In this document: positions 48,301 to 60,300 of the stretch, one piece after another | How positions within the stretch are numbered: the first letter of the stretch is position 1 | How the letters are laid out: the number at the start of each line of letters is the position of its first letter | Source of the DNA: Hippasteria phrygiana | Taxonomy: Eukaryota > Echinodermata > Asteroidea > Valvatida > Goniasteridae | Reading direction: 5' to 3' | Assembly: GCA_037893225.1 (NCBI GenBank) | Contig: JAZGUH010000280.1 | Span: forward strand, 806,001-870,000 | DNA length: 64,000 bases | Program-made: the position numbers and the translations under genes | The notes under the pieces: generated by a model | The model's database searches: none | Told to the model about the DNA's origin: nothing | Seen by the model: the letters and a program-made list of their open reading frames with translations, nothing else

Positions 48301-51300
48301 CTGTCTCAGTACTTACCGCGTTGACAGGTATGATTATGGGCAGGTCAAGCCATGGACCCCAAAGTTGATCAGTAAAGAAAGAAATTTGAAAAGGCGGCTT
48401 TTTCAATCTAACTTTCATCAGGTGGTTTATGTCAAGATCAGCATCCAAATCTGAAGTGTGATTTTTTCAACCCAGCATGGACCCAAGACATGGAATCAAT
48501 CGTTTTGCGAGTTCACAACAACGTTTTATCAGTTTGAATATGTAAACGTCTTGGTACCCAACACTGACTAGTCTAGCAACGGACTCTGTTTTACTCTGAA
48601 GCAATGTTAGTGATTGATTGAACGGAAGGTTATGTTGGTCATCAGGTTGCAATATTTTAAAAGGATGTAAATTGCAACGCCCTTTTCCCATAACTTAGGA
48701 ATAACATCGACATAATGGTAGATCTAGATTAACTCATTTTTCCCTACAGTATATCCTGCTCCGCACGAATGATCAATTTCATGTACCGACACAAACGATT
48801 CGCCTTGTGGGGCATCATTGTTTCTCCCGTTCGTCATCTACCGGGTACTTTCCAAGAACTAGGCAGTAAAAATCGTGTTCACATGTTGGTTCTCGATATT
48901 CGAGACCCCGTTCTCGTGTTGCCTTATCTTCGAGACCGGGGTTTCTAATACACCCTCAGAGACTAGGGGCTAACCCCGAGTTATCACAAAACTGACGGAG
49001 AAAACATCTCGATGAATCACAGGCTCTCTTTGACGTAAACCTAAAGTGATCGTACCCAAAACACAGAATCTAAAATAATGAACAAATAAACATGACCTAG
49101 AACGTTAAGGCAAATTGTGTCTGACTCAGGCCACGCTTACTTAATTGACCTTAAAGGTACCGTAGTGTACACGATTGGTAATCTTCCATATATACGCTAT
49201 GGCTGAGAAGGGCAAAATTGCCAGAAAATGGATTTTGGGTTTTCACGAAGAGCCAATTTGAAACTCCGTGTTACAATAGGGCTGTGAAGGACAAAATTGC
49301 CAGAAAATGGATTTGGGGTTTTCACGAAGAGCCAATTCGGAACTCCGTGTTAATACAATAGGGCTGTGAAGGGCAAAATTGTGGGGCAAAACGGGCCATT
49401 TCTCGCTTCTGAGTTTTCACGAACAGACAAATTTATTAATCAATTAATAACTCTGTAATTAATTGACTTATCGCTTAGCTGCCAATTACTTGTGAAAGAC
49501 CGAGAACTGAACTTTAACATAGTGTCAACACTGAATCAACATGTGGTATGAACGCAGGTAATATCTTCAATTTAAAAAGTGAGCAGCTTAAAACCTGATT
49601 TTCTTGTAACTTTAGTTTAGTGCGGAGAGGCAAAATTCGTCTGTTCGTGAAAACTGTGACGATATGATGAAGTAGTTGTCGCTACGAAAGCTTATGCAAA
49701 TTTTTACCCTTGGTAGTCATTATAGTGCTGTATAACTTTTCCACTGATAATTCATAAAATAATCCTTGGGACAGTGTCACTATGCCGATTGGTCGAAAGC
49801 TGTTATGGGCGTGTTTAAACGTTGAAAGCTGTTGAAATAGTACGAGTTACGCAGTAATTTGAGCATTTGAGACGCATGGACAAAATGTAATGGCGTTTAT
49901 AATGTCAAACAATGCTAATGAACGCATGTAAAACGCGGGATATCTTGCGAACACGTTTTTACTGTAGACATTTTTAAAAAAGTAGGACGGCAAAGCTTCG
50001 TATTGATCCTTTTTAAAAGAAATCTTGGCTTTTCTCATCAGAAGGCGTTAAGAATAGGACCCGACCTTTATCAGTCAAAAATGACTTTTCAGGTTTATGG
50101 CTCTAAATGGACCTCGTCTTCTGCTCGGTCCATTAACATCGACCCACTCAATCTTTTATCATTTACTTCACTTGAAATTCAAGATGTAAAGGTTGATAAA
50201 AGATGGCCTCTTTAAAAATACGGGTAGCCCTGAAAAGTACATTGCCTTCAGGGCCTGGTTTATAGACTAGTCGGAAAGCCATGTCTCATGAGGCGGCGGC
50301 CAGACGTCTCGATTTATTTTGACAGTATTTCCCCGCCCAACCTCTCCTTAAACACAAACATAAACTTGCGGGTGTTGTCTCGAAACCCGAATTTGATATG
50401 GAAATAATATAACACATGGGAAGCTTCAGCTGATATCAATGTTAATTAAATGCTTCTGTCATTCGTGCGGGGTACAGATGTTTATGGGCGTTTCGTCTGT
50501 GTGTGTGGATATATCACATTTCTTGTAGGAGTATCGAAATATTTCGTTGTAGAGCTTAAATACAGAATAATAAGGCAAAACCTCTTACAAGTAAGGTTGG
50601 AAGTTTAATCGATTTGCTGGTATCTCAGCCGACTGTGCTCGGCGATTAAAGGGAGATCAAAGAACACTTTAAAAGCCTGTCCAAAAAAGGCCTGGACAAT
50701 ATTAGGTAAAGAAATATTTAAAAACAATACTTACGAAATAAACAACAAGATAAACATTACAAGAACAAGGGTTAAAAAATAGTACAAAAAATAGAAGAAT
50801 GCCCAGTAGAGTAGAAAAAAAAGGAAAACAACGAAATGAATTGTGATTAAACAAAGAAAAGGGTGCTACACTGCAAAAAATGTGGTGTCAATCTAACACC
50901 ATATGGTGTTTATATTGGGCGAGTGGTCTAATATAAACACCACGTGGTGTTAATTTAACACCACAGTTTTTGCAGTGTAGGAAAAGTCAGACGTAGGCTA
51001 GTCGAATGTAGCCGGGGGAGGCCGGAGGTAGCTCGTTTACACGTTCGTTTATCCTTGGTTAACTGTTAATATAATGTTACACCAATGGGTTGTTTACTTG
51101 AGTATCTCAGTAATAATGGGCTATGGGCACGGATTTCAACTTGAAGCAGCTGATGATGCAGAATAAGAGCAACCTAAAAAGTAATGAAACTGCTCATCTG
51201 TATACAATCCACCCCAATGCCACGCATTATGATTTTAACACAGGACGAAGCGTGTAGCATGGGGGTCCAGACGTTGACCAAGACTCCCGTGTATCAATAC

Positions 51301-54300
51301 ACTCCTGGAAGCTCTTATTGACAAACTTGTGTCACATCGACTCCTTTCATACTACAGAAACCCATTGTACTGAGTATGAACTCGATGAGTGAAATCAGGG
51401 GAGACCTAATGGTCCCGGATATCCCAAGTCTGATGCCAGTTTGCAGGCAGTTGCTGGGTCTAGGTGCAGATTGATAGGAGGAGGTGTGGGAGGGAATTAC
51501 CACTAAAAATGATCCTGTTTACGGGTCACGCTAAGTGCATTGGTATAGAGGAGGAGGTGAGCTGGTCTCACCAATGGTGGAAGTTAGGTCTACAGGTCTG
51601 AAAACTGGGATAATTTCTCGGGCATCTGTTGAAGATTTATCCTCCTTTTAGATCTGGATTCGGAAAAAAACCTTCAGGGTGGGAGGGTGGTTAACCCAAG
51701 AAATTGACCAATCCTATAACAGTTCGCAGTCCTTTATACCGGAAGTGGTTTTATCCTTGTATTGGACAACTTCCAAAAGAATACACACTACAGAAACTGT
51801 GGAGTTAAATTAACACCATGTGGTGTTTAAATTGGACCATTCGCCCAATATAAACACCACGTGGTGTTAGATTAGCGCCACAGTTTTTCAAGTACAGGAG
51901 TCCGAGTAACTTGGACTCAATACCCGGATATATTTTTAACATCTGCCATTGACAGAGCAGCTAGATGTAAAGTCCAAATCAATACTCTACCAAAATCAAT
52001 ACTTTTCCAAAACAAATTGCCAGCTGCAACACTGCAACTGGTCCGTATTATATTGTAGAAAGTAAAGATCACAGAGGATACTGACTGACAGCAAACTAGG
52101 CTAAACAACAATGCAGAATTGGCATGGAAGAGCTTAGCCTGACAAAACACGTGCAGGCAGTGTTCATACTTTGTCAGATGTATTAAAAAACGTGAATGCT
52201 TGAGATCAATACGTCATGCGAGCTATACAAGAAGAAAAAACAGTTGTTTTATCAGTGATGTTGTGCACGTTCATAGTGTGCTTATTACGATTTGTGAAAT
52301 CAAAATGAGCTCCGGTATTTTTTAGAGGTCTTATCTTCCCAGCGGAAGATGACAGCATTTCACATGTGGAAATATTTCTCATGAGGATTGTACCGACATT
52401 AAATTTATAAACAGGAAACTTTCAGCTTGAAACCAGTTAGTTTTGTATTACTATAGGAAAGCCATTTCGTACATTTAAAAGCAAACATAGTAGCAAGCAA
52501 CAAAAATAAGATGCATTTTTTTTCAGCTGTTGTGACCAACGTGTCCCAAGAACGAACACAAACACTTTTAGTTGTCAAACTGTCCATATCAATTTCCGAA
52601 TAGCAAATTAATTGAACTATCTATTGACTGTTACCATGTTACAAGAACTGAAACCTCGAGAGGAATTTATTAGATTACCGGAAAGGCAATTTTAGTTTAA
52701 TAGTTATTTATAGTCCTAAAAATACGTGAGTTATTAAGCCTTGTACATCCGGTGTCTTTATTTCTGTATTATACATGTAGCTGAAGTCGTTAATTAAGAT
52801 TTCTCACCCACAACGTACGTTGTTGTCATCGTCTTGATAAATGCTAGTGAATGAATTTCAAATAGTTTGGAATTGTGAACTTAAATTGCAAAGTTGGCAC
52901 GTCCACAGAAATTTTACAAGGACCTTGGCATTTTAAACAAAAATGTGAGAACGAGATAAGACTGTATATGTCTTACCTAGGGATAGGAACTCCTATTTCC
53001 TAACGCTATAGTATGTCATTTGTTGACAACCGGAGGAAAAACCGTGTACCCTACACACTTGTCGGTCTGAACAGATACGGAGTGGTACCGATGTAAATGA
53101 AATAATATCCGTTATGCAGGCATTCGAATTAATAGCAGTATTTCTAAAGGTCACTTCAAATTTGATTTGCGGCCTTCAATGGTGGAGATTTCAATTAGAG
53201 AGATTTATTTTATTTCATTTCAATTTTTTAAAATGCAAGTTCGCCCTAAACAAGGCTAAAAGCCACTTGGGGTACAGGGGTACAAAAAGAAGATGCAAAA
53301 TGCAGGACTTGGGATTTCTCTTGAAGCATGAAGATCGTAAGATGGAGGGAAACACGCAGCAAGCGAGGAATTCTTTCGAGATACAAAACGAGGGAAAAGC
53401 TTTCGGCACTTTTTCTTCTACATCTACAGGCACAAACGGAACAAACAAACGGAAAGCCTGCCTCGTTCCACGCTCAAACACCGTAACTGGAGAAACCAAG
53501 TTGGGTTAACCTGTGAATTTTTTTTAGATATTCAAAATATCTGTAGAACAGACTGAGATCAGCAACAGGTGAGAGAGTGATTGTAAGTATAACCAACTCA
53601 AAAAAGAGAAGTGGGAGTCTTAGAAAACAGAGGTATTAAATCGACGTTTCGGTCGTTATTCTCTTACCGTCATCATTCCAGTCGAGTGCATCACAAGTCC
53701 CTGCAAGTCCCCGCGAGTCCATCACAAGCCCTCCAGTCCTAATTCCAATCACAAGCTATTAAAATGAACTTTGACAAAGGCATTCCTTTGTCATTATTCA
53801 TCCAGTTACATGTGAGCGGCTTTATGAAAGGACTTCTGACTGGACTTGCGAAAGGACTTGTGAAAGGACTTGCAGGGACTTGACTACAACTCTGCATCAT
53901 TCTCCTAATAACACATTAATACCCATTCTCTGAATGTTGTTTAATGTCGATTTTCAAATCATGCTACATTCCACGCGTTTTGTGGCGCCAGGCCACATAT
54001 ATGAGATCTATCATTTAGCTGTCTGGAACTGTAATCACCTAGGTCCACTCCTTCTCAACCACGCATGACGTCACCAGTGGCGTAGCCAAGGGGGGGGGGG
54101 GGGGGGGGGGGGCAAGAGGGGGGGGGAACTTCCCCCTGTGGGAACTCTTTCCCCCTCTTGCCACCCCCCCCCCCCCCCCCTCTGGAAATATGCGTTACTA
54201 TAGCGAATTTGCGTTACTATATGCGTTAATATAGCGAATTCCCCCCCTTGAAAATAGCCATGCCCCCCGTTTGCCCCCCCCCCCCTCTCTAGGAAGAGCC

Positions 54301-57300
54301 TGGCTACGCAGCTGGACGTCACCACCCATCATGCGTGTGGTGATTGAGGGGTCTCCAGATAGCTACGTGATGACAATCACACCTGCCTTTACTGCAAGGA
54401 AAAAATTATTCTCCAAAATGTGTCGATATTATTTTCAAGCTTAGCCTACACGGAAATGCTTATTTTTAAAGTTCAAGACCTCTCATCGCTTGAATAAGGT
54501 CAGTTAGTTTTGAAAATGTACGGATCTTCAACTTTTTCTTTAATTCTTGATATGTGACTAAGCTGCCGTAACATAAACCCGTATCTAATGAAAATGACTT
54601 TCCATCTCTTGAAAGTTAGCGTCAGTTCCGTTCAAGGCATGTTTCCATGTATCTGAACGTTTGACCTCAATTTCCTCAAGGGAGAAATGAATCAGTGGTC
54701 TTTGATGCCTTGTAGGACTGATATGAGTTCGATGAGAAATTTATCGCATTCACATGAATGGTGACCAGGGTGCAATGTAGCAAACTGTGACATTAAATGG
54801 CATTTCCTGAAAATACAGGGGAACAATTTCACAAGGTTGCTTAACCTAACGTTGCTGTGAATCAAGCGGATTTACACGACGCCTGAAGTGTTTGGGATCT
54901 TTCGATAAATATAGCAGGAGAAGATCCGGGAAATTAGCAGGGGGGGGGGGGGGGGGGGGGACGATTTTTTTTCTTTAACCAGTTAACACGTCTTTCATCA
55001 ATCACTTTCTATTGGAAATTTACTCATGGTTTTGCAGCTACTTTATGTTCAGACAAGATGTTTAATTGTTTATTGAAAAGTAGCCAAGCAATTAACAAAT
55101 GCAAACTGACACATCAAAATAAGCTTAATCGTAAAAGCAATAAACAAAAGGTTATCAAACGCTACAACTGGTCTGCGCCACGTAAAAATAATTGTTAAAA
55201 AGGTCAAACACGTTCACTTTTTGACAGTTTTACCCCTTAATTAGATACTTTTCCCTTAATTAGATATGTTTTATGCAAGCATGTCTTATTTTGGGTAAAA
55301 TTAGATGCTATGTTGCAGGGGATCTTCAAACACAAATTTTACTTTTTGCTGAAAAGGAAGACTCGTGTCTGCTTCCCCGTCCCTCCATCCTCGTTCTGAC
55401 TTCGAATATGGGGCCGGCAGCAAGTAATACCAATTACCAGGAAGAATAATTACTATACTAATTGGGGTGATTATCTACCCATAATGCATTGAGTTGCTGC
55501 CAACAGCTGTAAGAACTCACCAAAACGCACGTGCATTCACGGAAATATATTTCCGCATAATACCGGGAACACGGCATCCAACTGCCGGAAAAAAAATACA
55601 GCGCTTGCCAATCAAATTAAAAGAACCTTATTCGTACTACCTACCGGTCCCCATATTTAGGGGCAACAACCTGTCTAATACGGCCAAAAGACCGCAGTTA
55701 GAATATGAGGAAGTCTTGAGTGTGACCTCACCGAAATCCCATACGTCTTATAAACTGTGTGGTTTCAAATTCAAGGGCTGCTTTTGTCGCGGTCGTATCT
55801 CGTCCGCCTAAACGAGTGATATCCCAATCCCGAGAGATCGTTCTTAAAATTCACCGACATCCTTAAGGCAATGTGTGTCATTGTTAAACAACCGATATTT
55901 CCCATAGAGGCCCGCATGCAGACAACCGGTCAACATTTACACGGGTGCTGGCTTACTTTGAAACCAGACAATAGGTCACCCTGCGGCTGTCAGTCTGTGA
56001 GTTGAAGATTCAATCCAGACTGTCAGATAGAGAGGTGCACAAAATGACTTTTATCAGTATTTTTTCCAAAAGTGGTTGGAAGATCACAAGCCCGCATTTA
56101 AAGTCTTAGGACAGGTGTAGCGTGAATATAATTCACTATGAAATACGGGCTCATTGGTAGTATTGCGCATGCCTGAGTAAAGATAATTAGGAGAGTGGCC
56201 TGTCGCGTGAGAGGGTTTAACCAAAAATAGGGAAAAGGAGTCCGATTTTCATGGGAGTCGGATATTCATATGACACCGATGTCTCGTGAATATCAGACTC
56301 TCTGATAATCCGACTTGTTGGTGATGTGTTGCGCATGCTCAGTCGACCCCGTACACCAACAACTGTGAAAACATAGGGTATGGGTACTAGGGTGAGCGTG
56401 ATGATTATGGTGAGGAATGGGGTGAGGGTTGGGCTTAAGGGTAGGGTTATATAGAGTTAGGTTTGGGATGAGGTTAAAGGTTATGCCATTTGCCAAACGC
56501 TGTGTTCAATAATATAAGGACATTTGTGTTGCAATGCATCATGGGTAAAGAGTCGGTGATATTCATATTGTCACCACTTCATACCTTCTGTGTCTGCGTC
56601 TTTGCATCCTGCCGCGCGATCGTCAGAATCTCGATTGCACATCTCGACTCGAGTCTGACTCACGACGACTCAGTACGAAAACAACTACGACAAGCTACAA
56701 AATAGTTGAGGTATTTCCCTCCCACTCTAACATGTCATGTGTCCATGTTGATGACTAAGGGTTCTTGGAGCTGAGTGTCCTACACCTGGCTGGAAAAATC
56801 GTGTTTTGAACAAGCATTGGGTTTGAAGGGGCTTCGTATGCTAGATCTGCCTGTCACTGTGTCCCTTCATTTCCAAAATGGATTTTTCAAGTAGGCTATA
56901 ATTATAATATCAGTTTGAAAGATCTGTGTTTGGACAATTACTTGGAAAGTTAAAACAGAAATAATCAAAACGGATTAAACGAGCTGCTTAGATTCCCTAT
57001 GGAATATTTTTGTTCATGACTTTTTGGTTAAAAAGTCGTCTCCTCATTAAGTGATTCCCCACATGGCCGCTTCCAGGTTGTACCGTAAATTTGTGGCGTG
57101 ATCCCCGACTATACGCATTATGGGCTGATGACTTCTGACTGGAGGCCGGATCATACTCGCTGCGCAATGCATTCAGGTAGTACGTAAACTTAGGGCATGC
57201 ATAAGACTATGTCCTTTTGACATTTTGTGACGAGTGAAGTACATTCTTAATCATTGCTAACCAATTTAACAACCAGCAACCAATTAACACGTTATAGGCT

Positions 57301-60300
57301 GATCTGGTTCAAACAAAAAACATTCTAAAACTTGTTCATGAAACTCATTTATTTACCAGTATTAATTTGTAGATTTAAAAAATCCTGTTCTAGAGCGCGC
57401 AAGTGTCGCGACTTTACGTTCACTTTTTATCACTTTTTTTGGTAAAAGTCTTGATACCAAACACTAACTAGTCAAGCCACGGACTCTGTAGTCCGTCTTT
57501 ACCCTAGAGCAATGTCAATATTATACTGACCGGAAGTTGAGAGAAAATGTTTGTACTGAAGCCAAATCTCGTGGGATTTGAAGGTCAACTTACACGATCC
57601 ATATGACCTGGCTTCCGGCTAACCGGTAAGCATTCGGAAATTGCGTCATCTCGGTACCAGGCTATTTTAGTAGCTGTTCATATTATATCTGAAATAATCG
57701 GAATTAAATTTAGCGGAAGGGTGTCAACAATAACCACATTTCTAGAGTTTGAGTTTAGGTATGCACTAAAGCCCCCAGTCCCACTGGGACCTGCGATTAT
57801 TTCCCGCGACCAGTTCAGTCGTGCGACAAGGCCGGTCGTGGGTAGTTGGTGAATATTTCCTGCGATTTGAGCCTAGCAGTCACATTGTAAGACCAATCGT
57901 GCGACCTGTAGAAGACTTGTTGCCGACTGATAGCACCATTAATCGCACGACTGTCGCACGACTACCCAAGACTACGTATTAGTGGTAAGGTCCTGTCGCA
58001 CGACTGGCTACGACTAATCGTACGACTATTCGTACGACTTGTGGAGTAGCACGACTAGTCTTGCTTAGTCGTGCATCTAGGAACTTTCATATAGCAAGTT
58101 TTTCAACGTGATGCAACCTGTAACATCAAACTATCAGGTAACCTTTTTTAAGCTGACAGATACCAAGTAGTGTCGGACGTTACAGGCTTTTAGACTGTAG
58201 GGCATGGGCCTGAAATCCTTTCAGAAAGCGATTTTTGTTCTCCAACGTTTGGGGGGGACACACAATATGGCTCAAATGGTAGATAGCATGTGTATAATCA
58301 AGGATTCACTTGATCCCACGCTCAAAAATTGCACATTAATGTGTAATTCCCGAAATAATCTTCACATTTTTCACTTTAAAGAAAAACATAAGAAAAACAG
58401 CGCCCTCGCTTGACCAAAAATATATTGAAAAAATATATCAAGCTCAGTATATTGTGCCTCAAATATTATGATACGATGGGAATTTCTTTTTCATGTTCAA
58501 GGAAATTATTAATTTGTTTTATATAGTAAACACAGCTATGTGAATTGTTATTTTCAAAGATTTTATAGGTATTCTATTATTTTTACCAGATTAATTTTCG
58601 TCAAATATGGTTCGACTTATTGTTATTGAAATTTAATTAAAATGTTTTGTTGAGGCATTATAATCCCCACATTTTTTCGCCGATAAAGCTGGAGTACACA
58701 AACTACATGTACGTGGGTTTGAAAAGGTGTAATATGTGATTTTGCTTCATATTTTTTATTAGGTCATTTTTAAGTTCACTGAGGTTAATGTAAAATGAAA
58801 TATTTTTGGCTTAACGCATGTAGAAACTATTTGTTTGCATTGAACTAAAAAAGATAACACATCTCGGGGGGGGGGGGGGGATCCTCAACATTTGCCAATA
58901 AGTAGATTAGGAATTTCAAAACATGTGCATGCACATGTATTATTAAAGTATTTCCTTCAAGTATTTCCATGCGTTTTCTTGTGTTATCCATGCTTTCAGT
59001 AAAATTCACTATGAACAGAATTAATTCAAACATGCCACTTGATTGACAATTATATAGAATTACCTGTTAAGATAAATCAATAGGATCACTTATTACAAGT
59101 TTTAGACTTTATGGCAAATGCCATGTCTAAAAGTTTGATCCACACAATTCTCCAAGTGTGCGAACATTTTTAGGTAAAAAAAATAGAGGGTTGCAAAAAT
59201 TCATAAAAACATTTTGTTATCTGTTGAAGAAAATGTGTTCATTGAAAAAAATGCAATTTTTTTCAAAAAGCATGGATAATATTTATTTGCAATTTATGAA
59301 AAATTTCTTATAAGGTCTAAAGAAATCAACACAACCCTCAAAAAGGTGAACGACATCAGTGGTAACATTACTTCAGTTGCATTACTTGTCATGTTTCAAC
59401 CGGACACAAAAGAATAATTACATTGTATAAACAATATACATGTACGTGCAGCTTTTGTAGTTTACAAGTAGTCTTTGTAAGAAGCATTCCTTTGGCATTT
59501 TGGAAATCAAACATTTCCAATCTGATGAAAAAACAGAGCCCTGTGTGTCCTAATATCATTCTGCTATTTTAATTTCAAATAAGGGTTTGCCCTTCCCGAC
59601 TTAGTATTACATGCATTACAATTAGCACTGCATGCTCAGTGCTTTCCAGTCTATGTGAGGTATAAAAAATCACATACTATTTGGGTGGAATTCGAACCCA
59701 CAACCTTCCACTCTTGTGCAGATGGGATCACTGGCAAATTTGATCCCTAGGCTATATCGCATGCAGTCAGCTGGAAGGGCTAACCCTTATATTTGAGTTA
59801 ATATTACAATGACGCAAATCACAACAATTTCTCATTAGGTGCAAATACCTTAATTTTCTTTTCATTCCAATAGCATATTCTCTTCATGTCTATCCATTAT
59901 TTATAGCTGATTTATAATTATATAAAGCCACAGTTAGCAACTTGTTCTCAACAAAGTTTGTTACATTGTTGAATGTGGATTGCTATCCTGGACTGGACTA
60001 TTAACAGGATCAATGTTTTATTATCCACTGATAAAATGCGTACCTCAACGTTTGTTTCTTGTTGACAGTTTAAAAAGTATTTTGTAAGGCGGATTTGATT
60101 GAACAAATTCTATCAACACATCCGAATTGTAACATTACCTTATTTCAAGATTGTTTTTTCAAAGTGCTTATTTTGCTTTTATTTTTAAGCTTAAAATTGT
60201 TATCTAAACAATTTAAAAACCAAATCTCTCAGGCAATACACATCTGCCATTACACCTTTAAAAATGTAACTTGAAAATATGGTAATCGAGCTACATGTAC

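Noticed and set aside
51300..51510. Coding fragment on the minus strand
   Set aside because: A short frame with no motif. The region resembles 63800-63880 further on, so it is more likely an unnamed repeat.
51917..52150. Possible signal-peptide exon for gene B
   Set aside because: It is hydrophobic but has no phase-1 donor in a sensible place, and the exon at 61864-61939 is far better.
56377..56480. Telomere-like GGGTTAGGGT array
   Set aside because: The words are irregular and mixed with GTGAGGAT-type sequence; there is no true TTAGGG repeat.
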